Assembly: GCF_000308275.2 (NCBI RefSeq)
Contig: NZ_HG529491.1
Span: 121,477 to 185,476 of the forward strand
Reading direction: 5' to 3'
Length of the DNA: 64,000 nt
DNA from: Levyella massiliensis
Lineage (GTDB): Bacteria; Bacillota; Clostridia; Tissierellales; Peptoniphilaceae
The notes below the pieces were generated by a model. That model searched no databases and was not told where the DNA came from. It was given only the letters and a program-made list of their open reading frames with translations. The position numbers and the translations under genes are program-made. Shown piece after piece: positions 25,565-34,584 of the stretch; positions within the stretch are counted from its first letter, which is position 1; the number at the start of each line of letters is the position of its first letter.

Positions 25565-26948
25565 TTTCTTCCCTCCTCCATTGTCCCTCTTGGGTGTAAT
25601 AATAGAGTTGCGTCTTGTTTTGCGGTAAAGAAACATAGTTTTGTAAGGCCAAAAGAAAAACGTCTTTCTTATCGGTCTTTTGCAGATCATACACCTTGTC
25701 TCCCGCCGCCAAATAGGCATAACGGATATTCTTCCGGTCGATCGCGAAGGTGATTTCTGTCACCTGTGTGTTTTTTTGTTTCTGAACATCCCGCAGTAAT
25801 GAAACAGGCTGTGTCGCTTTTTGCGCCAGGTCCTCCGCTTTCATAGCGGGTGCGAAATCGGCCGCTTTCATACCTTTTTCATCAAAATAATACTCTTCCA
25901 CCGTATATTCGCCGACTTCAAAGACAACGGCTTCCGGTTGAAACAGATTGATATAATAGGGCGCCTGCAGGACGTTTTGATAATCATGTATGCCCATGTT
26001 TTCACGCGTATTTGCAATCAAGAACTGGTTCCAGCTATTCAAATAACTGCCCTGAAAAATCAACACCTTAGGCAACACCTTAGCGCGAGGCGTCGGGTTA
26101 ATGAAATAATGCACATACGGAAATTGGGGATCCACACGCACTTCCTTGCAATAAGCGTCCGTCAAATTTTCAAAGGGCTCCTTTAAATCCCAATCTGGTA
26201 TTTCTTCTCGAATGGGGAAATTCGATTCCGGTAATGTCTCCTCCACATGCGACCCATGACGAAAGAAATTCTTGGGAAGTGGCTGCATTGCCGGAAAATC
26301 CTTGTTCATCTTCTCAAAAAGATGGTTCATTGCATAGTAAGCGCCCACATCATTCCAATGCCCCACATTATCCTTGACACTAAAAACACGCTCCCTTTTT
26401 GCTTTGTCTGCAAGAAGGGACACATTGTCTACCACCTTGACACCGCGTTGTTGAAGCTTCGACATTAAGGTGTGCACCCACTGATCCTCATAGTGCACAC
26501 CGTCCGGCAAAAACTGGCGATAGGTGGATGCCTTTTCCGGCTCCATCTGAAAGTAAAATGGAATGCCTCGCGACTCACAATACTGTTGCAGCTTTACCAC
26601 AAAATCGACAAAGGTATCATGATACGGCTCATAACGGCGATTGGGCTTCATCTTAAAAAACACCTCTCCCTCTTTGCCATATGTATAGATGGGATGCTCC
26701 AATTGATGAAAGAGCTTGTCGTTAAGCATGAGATAGGCGTTAATCATAGCCTCTCTGCCGCCCATGCGATCCTCCACATACGATTTCAGCCAATGGGGGA
26801 AGTTGCCGTCATAGTCACGCAGATCCGTCAATTTTCGATTATCAATCTTTGAAACTTTATTCGGTGTATGGTCCATGGTGAGTACCGGAAGAAGCACCAG
26901 GAGAACGGAAAGGATGAGAAAAATGATTTTATGATTTTTTAAACGCAT
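25539..26948 (-). CDS. Membrane-anchored AlgJ/AlgX-like protein (DHHW family)
   Basis: This 469-residue protein has one N-terminal membrane anchor (residues 8-25) and a large outside domain. EPEKASTYRQFLPDG and the active-site-like DNVGHWNDVGAY near residue 210 match the AlgJ/DHHW group, where a D...HW...GA motif belongs to an SGNH-like acetyltransferase. It directly follows the MBOAT gene (9-bp gap), the classical pairing in which the MBOAT protein passes an acyl group through the membrane and this partner transfers it to the polymer. AGGAGGAAACG precedes the ATG. The motif is degenerate, so activity is not certain. Confidence 0.75.
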   Translation of the reverse strand: MRLKNHKIIFLILSVLLVLLPVLTMDHTPNKVSKIDNRKLTDLRDYDGNFPHWLKSYVEDRMGGREAMINAYLMLNDKLFHQLEHPIYTYGKEGEVFFKMKPNRRYEPYHDTFVDFVVKLQQYCESRGIPFYFQMEPEKASTYRQFLPDGVHYEDQWVHTLMSKLQQRGVKVVDNVSLLADKAKRERVFSVKDNVGHWNDVGAYYAMNHLFEKMNKDFPAMQPLPKNFFRHGSHVEETLPESNFPIREEIPDWDLKEPFENLTDAYCKEVRVDPQFPYVHYFINPTPRAKVLPKVLIFQGSYLNSWNQFLIANTRENMGIHDYQNVLQAPYYINLFQPEAVVFEVGEYTVEEYYFDEKGMKAADFAPAMKAEDLAQKATQPVSLLRDVQKQKNTQVTEITFAIDRKNIRYAYLAAGDKVYDLQKTDKKDVFLLALQNYVSLPQNKTQLYYYTQEGQWRREENVGILFNK

Positions 26949-26957
26949 CGTTTCCTC

Positions 26958-28388
26958 CTAGTACTGAAAGTACAAAAACGGACTGTAACTTGCATTGATC
27001 ATAAAGAGCGCTGCTAGCACCAAAAGAGCAAAAAGCAAAGCGCTTTCGATCCAATAGCCTGGTACGGTTTTACGAAATTGAAGCAGCTTCTCCTTAATCC
27101 CGGACGGTACGATCGCCGGTAATACCGATCCTACGCCCGCAATGCTCAGCAGCACCAGAAGGCGCGGGGTCAAAAAATATTGCCACGTGAAATTAAGTGC
27201 TGTCGAAGCATAAGGCGAAAATAGGAGAATGCGCCCATACTGCAACGCTTGTCCTAAATTTGGCGCCATAAACAGCATCCAGGAAAAGTACACAAACACC
27301 ATGGTAAAAAGCCACCGTATCACAGTGCCGCATCGCGTATTTTTCATCATTGATCGTTTTTGGCTGGCTATTTTTCGTTCTGCCATCACTGCCAAGCCAT
27401 TGAGGCATCCCCAAAGCACCATGTTCCAACGCGCGCCGTGCCAGATGCCTGTCAGCGCAAACACAATGAACAGATTCACATAAACGTTGCCGCGACGGTT
27501 GCCGCCCAAGGGAATATAAACATATTCACGAAACCAACTGCCCAGGGAGATATGCCAACGACGCCAAAAGTCGCTGACCGAGGTGGACAAATAGGGAAAA
27601 TGAAAGTTCTCTTCCCAAGAGACGCCCAGCATATTGGATAATCCCAGCGCAATATCGGAATAGCCGGAAAAATCGAAATAAATCTGGAACATCATACAAA
27701 AGCCCATTAAAACAATCGATGGCGCATCAACGCCATTCGGAACACTGCTTCCAATCATAGTGGCGGCGACGCCAAAGCTGTCCGCTAAAACAGCTTTTTT
27801 AATGAACCCCATCATCAAACGACGGGTCCCTTGTTCCGTCAAGTCCACGGATACACAGCGAAGTGCCCATTTTTGGCGAAATTCCTTCCAGCGGACAATA
27901 GGACCCGATAAGATTTTCGGAAAGAACAATACGTATAATCCCGTTGATAGAATGGATCCCGGTTCCTCTCCCCGGTACACGTCAATCAGATACGAAAGCA
28001 CCGAAAACGTGATAAAGGAAATGCCTAGCGGCGCTGCCCAGTCCCCTGCCGAAAAGGCCGTATGCAACACAGTATTTAGCGTACCCAGCAGAAAATTCAG
28101 ATACTTAAACAAAAATAAGGGACACAGCGCAAGCGTTACAAAGACCGCCAGTCGAAGGCGAGAATGGGAATGAAAAAGAAGATCCCCCGCCCACTTGGTC
28201 AGCAGACAGGTTAAAGCCAGCAGCAGCCCGGTTTTCCATCCCGCACCAACGCTATAAACGGCCAGGCTCGTGACCAATAAGAAAGGTTCCGTCAGTTTTT
28301 TTGTCTTTTTCCCTCGCAAAAGCAAGTAATAGATAGCAAAAAAGGCAGAAAAACCAAGAAACAAAAATTCTGCGATCGTAAAAGACAT
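26958..28388 (-). CDS. MBOAT O-acyltransferase (AlgI/DltB-like)
   Basis: This 476-residue polytopic membrane protein has about 11 segments. Family motifs are FWRRWHISLGSWFREYVYIPLGG (active-site region; positions about 270-292) and the invariant histidine in ALTGIWHGARWNMVLWG near residue 320. It takes an acyl group, probably acetyl, from a cytosolic donor for transfer to an outside polysaccharide. Its partner is the DHHW protein immediately downstream. No dltA, dltC or dltD is present, which argues against D-alanylation. Confidence 0.88.
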   Translation of the reverse strand: MSFTIAEFLFLGFSAFFAIYYLLLRGKKTKKLTEPFLLVTSLAVYSVGAGWKTGLLLALTCLLTKWAGDLLFHSHSRLRLAVFVTLALCPLFLFKYLNFLLGTLNTVLHTAFSAGDWAAPLGISFITFSVLSYLIDVYRGEEPGSILSTGLYVLFFPKILSGPIVRWKEFRQKWALRCVSVDLTEQGTRRLMMGFIKKAVLADSFGVAATMIGSSVPNGVDAPSIVLMGFCMMFQIYFDFSGYSDIALGLSNMLGVSWEENFHFPYLSTSVSDFWRRWHISLGSWFREYVYIPLGGNRRGNVYVNLFIVFALTGIWHGARWNMVLWGCLNGLAVMAERKIASQKRSMMKNTRCGTVIRWLFTMVFVYFSWMLFMAPNLGQALQYGRILLFSPYASTALNFTWQYFLTPRLLVLLSIAGVGSVLPAIVPSGIKEKLLQFRKTVPGYWIESALLFALLVLAALFMINASYSPFLYFQY

Positions 28389-28400
28389 GTACTTTCCCTT

Positions 28401-29519
28401 CTACTGCTTCCGTCTTGCTTCTTCCAGCGTTTGCAATACTTTTTGCGCGCGTGCTTTCCAGGTATTGTGCGGCAAGAAGCGTCGAATTGCTTCCTTTTTT
28501 TCAAGGAGCGCCTTTCGATCTGCTAACGCTTCATTCAGAACCTCAGCCATCGCCTCAGGCGTATCTTCACAGACCCATCCCAGTCGGTTTTCGGATACAA
28601 TCTCTGCCATGGCATCGACATTCGTGCAAATAATCGGCTTCTCCTGCGCAGCGTATTCGAACAGCTTAACCGATACGGCAAAGTCGGTATAGGTCATTTT
28701 GCGCAATGGTAAAACGGCTAAATCCGCACACTGATACAGCTCTTCCAAACCGTTTCCGAGTGCCACATGATGAATGGAAAGCCACGGCAAATCCTCTGTG
28801 GGATAGTGCTTTTGAAAGTCCAACCATTCCTGTTCACGACATACGGCGCACAAGCGCAGTCGAATCTCTTTTTCGTTTACTTTCTTTAAGGCGTCCAACA
28901 GTAAATCAAAACCGTAACGCGGAGATAAACCGCCCACGAAGAACAAGGTCAGGACAGCCTCTTCGCGGATACGCTTCTCCGACGCCTCGCGTTCTTCGGC
29001 ATCCGTCATGGGGTCAGCGCCCGGCGGAAGGAGCGCATAGGGTACGCCGAAATCGGCAATCCGAGCCATTTGCTCCGTTGGAAAGTAAAAGAGCGATACA
29101 TTCTTCTTAAAAACCGCCAAATCATAGCGTTGCATCCATTGAATCGCCCAAAATTTCAGAAGATTCAAATGAGAAAATTGATTCTTAAAGCGCCAATAGA
29201 TGTCCCGATAAAATAAGCCGATGGGGATGCCGCGCGCATGTATCTTTTTCAGCAACACATGATCGGCATGCACAAAAAATGGTCCCGAAGGCGGCTCCAC
29301 ATAGCAATAACGCACCTCATGATTGTCCAGCCAGCGCATGGTTTCTTTCACGCGACGGCGGCGCTCTTTGCGATGGTTGTTCCAACCATCCAGCACGTGC
29401 ACCTCACAACCTGCCTCACGAAAGGCTTTCAACATCTGCTTGGGGCGCACACTGGAGCCCGTGTCTGCCGGGCCGTCCAGATCCACAAAGGAAATATAGA
29501 GCAGATCGACAGTTTTCAT
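28401..29519 (-). CDS. GT4-family glycosyltransferase
   Basis: This 372-residue GT-B enzyme has the acceptor-side start MKTVDLLYISFVDLDGPADTGSSVRP and the donor half AVLTLFFVGGLSPRYGFDLL, followed by FEYAAQEKPIICTNV in place of the usual E...E region. The ATG overlaps the stop of the gene before it by four bases (ATGA), and GGAGGCAGA lies upstream. It acts in repeat-unit assembly; donor sugar unknown. Confidence 0.82.
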   Translation of the reverse strand: MKTVDLLYISFVDLDGPADTGSSVRPKQMLKAFREAGCEVHVLDGWNNHRKERRRRVKETMRWLDNHEVRYCYVEPPSGPFFVHADHVLLKKIHARGIPIGLFYRDIYWRFKNQFSHLNLLKFWAIQWMQRYDLAVFKKNVSLFYFPTEQMARIADFGVPYALLPPGADPMTDAEEREASEKRIREEAVLTLFFVGGLSPRYGFDLLLDALKKVNEKEIRLRLCAVCREQEWLDFQKHYPTEDLPWLSIHHVALGNGLEELYQCADLAVLPLRKMTYTDFAVSVKLFEYAAQEKPIICTNVDAMAEIVSENRLGWVCEDTPEAMAEVLNEALADRKALLEKKEAIRRFLPHNTWKARAQKVLQTLEEARRKQ

Positions 29520-30784
29520 TCTGCCTCCTCTTTCCTGTCGGCCGTAACCGCCTGCAAAAAGCGTTCCGCCAAGTGTGGGTACAGGAAATGCTTAAGCATG
29601 GCCTGGCGACCGTTCTCGCCCATCTTGCGGCGCTGCTGCTCAGAAAGAGCTAGCAGCTGGCGAAAGCCCTCGGTAAGGGCCGTTGCGTTTTCCGCTTCTA
29701 CACTTATGCCGCAGTCATACTCCAAAATCCAGTTGTTGGGTGCCTCCACCGCATAGAGTATCGGTTTTGCCCCCATCATCGCATCCATCAGCTTATTCAT
29801 GCCGATGCCGAAGCGAAACATATCATTGCGAATGGCCGCCACATAGGAAGCATCGCTCGCCTGAAGTAACGTAGGAATGGAACGTTTATCGATACGCGAT
29901 AAGAAGGCGCAGTTGTCCGACGTAAAGCCCATGTCTTTCGCCTTTTGCTGTAATTCTTCTTTATAATTGCCTTCGCCAACAAAGGCCAGCAAATAGCGCG
30001 TCGGGTCGATCTGTGCTGCCGCCTCCAACAAGGTGTCCAAACCATAGGAACGCGTGTGACTGCCAAAAAAGGAGAGCACAAAGCGTCCTTCCTGCCGCGC
30101 TCGCTCCAAAACCTTTTGATGTGTCTCCGGTAAGGGCAGCGGATCTTCCCAGTCCGACAGTTGAATGCCGTTGGGCACGTAAACAAAATGTTCCGGCGCC
30201 ATGCCATGCTGTACTAAATAATCCTTGGCATGGGACAACACAGAGACTACATAATCCGCATTCTTGCAGAAAGAGTCTTCCCCCCTTTGAATGAGGCGAA
30301 TAGCGGGGTTGTTTGCCGAAAGATGATAGAGCTGCATGGGTGTAATCGGCCACATATCATGCACTTCATGTACCAAAACCGCTTTCGGATTCGTTTGGCG
30401 CGCCAGCTTACGCATCTTTTGTGCCGGATAGGTGTCGAAGGGATAGGTGGATGAAGCAATGATCACATCCGGATGAAAGTCCTGTACGATTTTTTTTGCA
30501 TACCGTGACAGTTTCCCTATAAATTGAGCCACACTCCACAGTCGTTTTATCCCATTTTTCGGATAGGATACGGTCTTAATCCACTGAAACTCCACGCCAT
30601 CGATGGTTTGAATCTCCAGATCCTTGGTCACAGCAGGGTTTTTCTTGCGCAAATGCGAATAATTCGCCGCTAAAATGCGAACGTGATGTCCCTGTTCCGC
30701 CCATTCCCGGGCAAAATAATACGGACGAAACTCCATGCCCATGGAAAGGGATCCGGCATAATGATCGATATATAAAATATTCAT
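29516..30784 (-). CDS. GT4-family glycosyltransferase (WbuB-like)
   Basis: This 422-residue enzyme starts MNILYIDHYAGSLSMGMEFRPYYFAREWA, the arrangement of WbuB-like transferases that often add deoxy-amino sugars such as FucNAc. VSVLSHAKDYLVQHG and the donor part FVLSFFGSHTRSYGLDTLL are visible. It has four-base start/stop overlaps with both neighbours, so it is translated as part of a tightly coupled block. The sugar cannot be told from sequence. Confidence 0.85.
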   Translation of the reverse strand: MNILYIDHYAGSLSMGMEFRPYYFAREWAEQGHHVRILAANYSHLRKKNPAVTKDLEIQTIDGVEFQWIKTVSYPKNGIKRLWSVAQFIGKLSRYAKKIVQDFHPDVIIASSTYPFDTYPAQKMRKLARQTNPKAVLVHEVHDMWPITPMQLYHLSANNPAIRLIQRGEDSFCKNADYVVSVLSHAKDYLVQHGMAPEHFVYVPNGIQLSDWEDPLPLPETHQKVLERARQEGRFVLSFFGSHTRSYGLDTLLEAAAQIDPTRYLLAFVGEGNYKEELQQKAKDMGFTSDNCAFLSRIDKRSIPTLLQASDASYVAAIRNDMFRFGIGMNKLMDAMMGAKPILYAVEAPNNWILEYDCGISVEAENATALTEGFRQLLALSEQQRRKMGENGRQAMLKHFLYPHLAERFLQAVTADRKEEAE

Positions 30785-31929
30785 TCGTCTCCCTCTCTTA
30801 TGCTCTTACCATACGTTTTTTTGTAGATCTCCATATAGGCCATATCAATCTTTTCCCAATAAAAACGCTGACTTGCCGCAAGGCATCTATGCTGAATAGA
30901 AGGAAACGCATCGCGAATGGTTAAAATCGCTTCTGCAATTTCTTCAGGGCAATCGGCTTCCACTGCTTTTCCAATGCTGCCTTCCGGAAAATGCCCATCA
31001 AAGCCCTGCCCTCTCGTATAAATGACAGGCATGCCCTGTGATAAGGCCTCTGCATACACCAGGCCAAAGGTTTCATGATAGGAAGGCATAACAAAAATAG
31101 CGTGCGAACGATATTGTTCCAATAAGGGAGCCTGTGTCATCGGCTCGTGATAGGTTACGCCCGGCGCTTGAAGCAACCGCTCCGTATAGCGCTTGGACTT
31201 GATCTTTCCTACCATGGTCAGACGTGTCTTCACGCCCCTCTTTTCTAAGATCGCCATGGCTTCGACAATGGCACGAGGATTTTTATTGCGATCCAAGGTG
31301 CCGGCAAATAATAACGGCAAAGGTTCCTGCGCTGCTAAGGCAGTTCGATTTTCAAGCACGCTCTCTTCCGGAACATGGCTATGCCAAAATGTATCAATCC
31401 CATTGGGGATAATCACCGTTTTCCGATAAAGGCTTTCTTTTTTATCTGAAGGGATATAGTGCGAGAAAACCTCCCGACGATATGCGTCCGAAAGAAAAAA
31501 TATAGTTTCTGCGTTTTCCAGAATGCGCATCGCATAAGGTTGTAAAAAGAAAAACCAACGAAAAAAGAAATTCACATCGGAATTACGTATAGCCACTACG
31601 TACGGCGTCCCGTATTTTTTATGAACGCGATAGGCAATATCGCCATCAGTGAACAAAGTATAGGCATGCAAGAGGCCAAAAGACCTGAGATCCAATAATT
31701 TCTCTAAGGTGTGGTATAGCTTGCGGCGTTTATTGAAATATAGAAAACGATCGGCTACCGTATAGCAAACAGGCGAATAGACGTTCGGCGTTGTGTCCGG
31801 CAGCGGCTCAGATCCCTTGCGCACCGGGGCAAAAACAAAATGTTCTGCTTCACCGGCAGGCATGGCTTTGATCATATTGCGATGCAGCACGTTATACGGA
31901 TAATTCGTATTAATGTGTAAAATGCGCAC
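30781..31929 (-). CDS. GT4-family glycosyltransferase, paralogue of 34585-35736
   Basis: This 382-residue enzyme begins with GTG (MRILHINTNYPYNVLH) behind AGGAGGGTTCT. The C-terminal donor domain has LPLLFAGTLDRNKNPRAIVEA and SYHETFGLVYAEALSQGMPVIYTRGQGFD. The same blocks (LFVGTLNRNKNVMQI; EAFGLVYAEALSQGLPIIYSRGQGFD) occur in the product of 34585-35736, so the two arose by duplication and may add similar sugars. It ends in a four-base overlap with the next gene. Confidence 0.85.
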   Translation of the reverse strand: MRILHINTNYPYNVLHRNMIKAMPAGEAEHFVFAPVRKGSEPLPDTTPNVYSPVCYTVADRFLYFNKRRKLYHTLEKLLDLRSFGLLHAYTLFTDGDIAYRVHKKYGTPYVVAIRNSDVNFFFRWFFFLQPYAMRILENAETIFFLSDAYRREVFSHYIPSDKKESLYRKTVIIPNGIDTFWHSHVPEESVLENRTALAAQEPLPLLFAGTLDRNKNPRAIVEAMAILEKRGVKTRLTMVGKIKSKRYTERLLQAPGVTYHEPMTQAPLLEQYRSHAIFVMPSYHETFGLVYAEALSQGMPVIYTRGQGFDGHFPEGSIGKAVEADCPEEIAEAILTIRDAFPSIQHRCLAASQRFYWEKIDMAYMEIYKKTYGKSIREGDE

Positions 31930-31974
31930 AGAACCCTCCTACACAAATGCAGGTTTTCATAATATTACGCTCGT

Positions 31975-33135
31975 CTACCGAATCTGATGCGTACGAATTT
32001 CGCCTCGCAGAAAAGATTCATACAACTCTGCCCCACCTTCCAAAGAAAAATAATTCTGTTGAAACGCCTGATCCACCTCAGCAGCCGTAGGGCGAGGCAT
32101 CAATGGGAGCTTCCGCAAATGCTCCGCCCAAGTCGAGACGGCCGCATTAAAAGAAAGAAACTCCAACAAACCCAGGTGAAAATCGGTTTCGCGTGACACG
32201 CGATCGCTTACTAGAACCGGAATGCCGGACGCTTGCGCTTCCACCGCAACTGTCGGCAGTCCCTCTGAATACGACGGAATCAGCACGGCATCCATCGCCG
32301 GCAAAAAGTCGGACAGTTTTTCTACTCTTCCAGTGAAAAGGACCCGCTTCTCCAAATGACTCTGCATCACGAGTGTTCTCAGATGCGCTTCTTCATCACC
32401 TGTGCCGACAAAAAGAAACGTTCCGGGATACTGATGCGCCTCGTAATAGGCGGCAATTGCAATAGTTTTTTCAAAATTTTTCACCGGTTCCAGACGTCCT
32501 ACCTGCGCATAGAGAGGTCCCGGCTGCGAAATCGAAAAGCGCTCACGAACTGCCTTGCGCCGTTTTGTCACTTCTTCCCTCGTCTTATAAAAGTCATGGT
32601 GTGCGACGCAATTGGGCAATATCATCATGCGCTTCTTCGGCACCTTGCCGTAGACATCACGAATAGCCAATTCAGAGCAACCGACAATACGCTGCGATAC
32701 TATGCGATTAATGGCTTTACCGCAAGCCACACGCAGGCGATTTTTGAATGTATAGTGCACACCGTCCATCATTTTGCCATGGGCGTGTACAAAAAACAGC
32801 GGCACATGGGCAAATCGAGAGAAAAGCCAAAAGGGCAAGGCATTGTATCCCGCCGCATGACAATGGATCGCCGCATAGCGATGTTGCTGAAAAGGCACGC
32901 GATAGGAGCGACAAAAAGCAGCTATGCCCGCTTTGTGGGGGCGTTCCATCTGATATATAGCCCCGCCGGTTTGTGCGATAGCTTCTCGAAAGGCGTCCGG
33001 AACAGGCGTAAAGGTTACCACATCAATCGTAATAGAACGATTGCGTACCGCTTTCGCCATATTTTTTACAAAGGAGGAGATGCCGCCTCCATATCCCATC
33101 ATGACATGGAGGACTCTCCTTTTCTCTTCCGCCAT
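31975..33135 (-). CDS. GT4-family glycosyltransferase
   Basis: This 386-residue GT-B enzyme has HVMMGYGGGISSFVKNMAKA at the N-terminus and the donor half LYAQVGRLEPVKNFEKTIAIA, then PSYSEGLPTVAVEAQASGIPVL. The start is uncertain. The ATG at 33135 has GGAG nine bases upstream and is preferred; the ATG at 33150 is in frame but poorly spaced. It lies between the other transferases and wbpA. Confidence 0.83.
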   Translation of the reverse strand: MAEEKRRVLHVMMGYGGGISSFVKNMAKAVRNRSITIDVVTFTPVPDAFREAIAQTGGAIYQMERPHKAGIAAFCRSYRVPFQQHRYAAIHCHAAGYNALPFWLFSRFAHVPLFFVHAHGKMMDGVHYTFKNRLRVACGKAINRIVSQRIVGCSELAIRDVYGKVPKKRMMILPNCVAHHDFYKTREEVTKRRKAVRERFSISQPGPLYAQVGRLEPVKNFEKTIAIAAYYEAHQYPGTFLFVGTGDEEAHLRTLVMQSHLEKRVLFTGRVEKLSDFLPAMDAVLIPSYSEGLPTVAVEAQASGIPVLVSDRVSRETDFHLGLLEFLSFNAAVSTWAEHLRKLPLMPRPTAAEVDQAFQQNYFSLEGGAELYESFLRGEIRTHQIR

Positions 33136-33214
33136 CAATTGTCGCTCCATCCTTCTTATTCGTGCGATACGTCTACGTGCTCAGCGAGGAGATACGCCTA
33201 GCTCCACTAAGATC

Positions 33215-34534
33215 TTATAGCGTTTCCACGTTCTCGTATTGCTCCGGATTTTGAATGGCATGACGCGCATCAAAGATCGCCTTCGCATTTTTCAAAATCA
33301 TCGGATAATCATACACCTGGTGTGCCGTCGTAATCATGACCAAATCGGCGTCCGCCACATCCTTGGCAGACAGACTTTCCATGCCGCTATAGGTCTTTCC
33401 CTTATGGCGGAAGGTCGTGATATACGGATCAAAGAACTGCACGTCTGCACCGCGAGCCTTCAATACCTCGATCACGGCAATGGCCGGGCTTTCGCGATAG
33501 TCATCAATATCATTCTTATAGGCGACGCCCAAGACCAGCACCTTCGAGCCGTTTAACGGCTTTTTCAAACGGTTCAGCACCTGCGCCGCACGATCCACAG
33601 TGTACTCCGGCATTTTATCGTTCACCATCATCGAGGATTCGATCATGGACGTATGGAAGCCGTATTCACGTGCTTTCCAGGAAAGATAGTACGGATCCAG
33701 CGGAATGCAGTGGCCGCCCAGGCCCGGTCCCGGATAGAATGCCTGGAAGCCATAGGGCTTCGTCTTCGCAGCGTCAATCACTTCCCAGATAGAGATGCCC
33801 ATGCGATGGCACAGAATAGCCAATTCATTGACCAAACCGATATTCACGTTGCGATAGGTGTTTTCCAGAATTTTTTCCATCTCAGCAACAGCCGGCGAGG
33901 AGACGGGGTAAACTTCCCCTTCCAATACGGTAGAATACATCTTAGCGATGACTTCCGTTGCATCCTTACCGATGGCTCCAACCACTTTCGGCGTGTTCTT
34001 CGTCTTATACTGTTTGTTGCCCGGATCAACGCGCTCCGGCGAAAAGCCTAAATAGAAATCTTCACCGCAGACCAGACCGGAGCCCTCTTCCAGAATGGGC
34101 TTCACCAGTTCTTCTGTCGTACCGGGATAGGTCGTAGACTCTAACACCACCATGGTGCCTGCTTTCAAATGCGCAGCAATGCTTTCTGCCGAGGACTTCA
34201 CGTAGCTGATATCCGGCTGCTGATGAGCATCCAGTGGCGTCGGCACACAGATGGCAACAAAATCCACATCTTTAATAAAACTAAAGTCCGTGGTAGCACG
34301 CAGTTTTCCCGCCTCCACCAATGCCTTCAGATCGTCGTCCACGATATCGCCGATGTAATTATGTCCGGCATTGACGAGCTTGACCTTTTCGTCCTGTACG
34401 TCAAATCCCGTCGTCTGAAATCCCGCACGAGCCTTCTCCACAGCCAGCGGCAGACCGACATAGCCTAAGCCTACCACGCCGACACGAATGGAACGATCCT
34501 CAATTTTTTTTAGCAATTCTTCCTTTAATCCCAT
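33215..34534 (-). CDS. wbpA: UDP-HexNAc 6-dehydrogenase (WbpA-like)
   Basis: This 439-residue NAD-dependent four-electron dehydrogenase oxidises C-6 of a UDP-sugar to the uronic acid. It has the nucleotide-binding start VGVVGLGYVGLPLAVEKA, the CVPTPLDAHQQPD stretch and the catalytic cysteine in GPGLGGHCIPLDPYYL near residue 270. The GHCIPLDPYYL form is that of WbpA/WbpO-type UDP-GlcNAc/GalNAc dehydrogenases rather than UDP-glucose dehydrogenase. With wbpB, wbpE, wbpD and wbpI downstream it would open the UDP-ManNAc3NAcA route. CAGGAG precedes the ATG. Confidence 0.88.
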   Translation of the reverse strand: MGLKEELLKKIEDRSIRVGVVGLGYVGLPLAVEKARAGFQTTGFDVQDEKVKLVNAGHNYIGDIVDDDLKALVEAGKLRATTDFSFIKDVDFVAICVPTPLDAHQQPDISYVKSSAESIAAHLKAGTMVVLESTTYPGTTEELVKPILEEGSGLVCGEDFYLGFSPERVDPGNKQYKTKNTPKVVGAIGKDATEVIAKMYSTVLEGEVYPVSSPAVAEMEKILENTYRNVNIGLVNELAILCHRMGISIWEVIDAAKTKPYGFQAFYPGPGLGGHCIPLDPYYLSWKAREYGFHTSMIESSMMVNDKMPEYTVDRAAQVLNRLKKPLNGSKVLVLGVAYKNDIDDYRESPAIAVIEVLKARGADVQFFDPYITTFRHKGKTYSGMESLSAKDVADADLVMITTAHQVYDYPMILKNAKAIFDARHAIQNPEQYENVETL

Positions 34535-34584
34535 GTTGTTCTCCTGTTTTTTCAGCTGTTTGCCACCCTTGTCTCTATCCCGCG

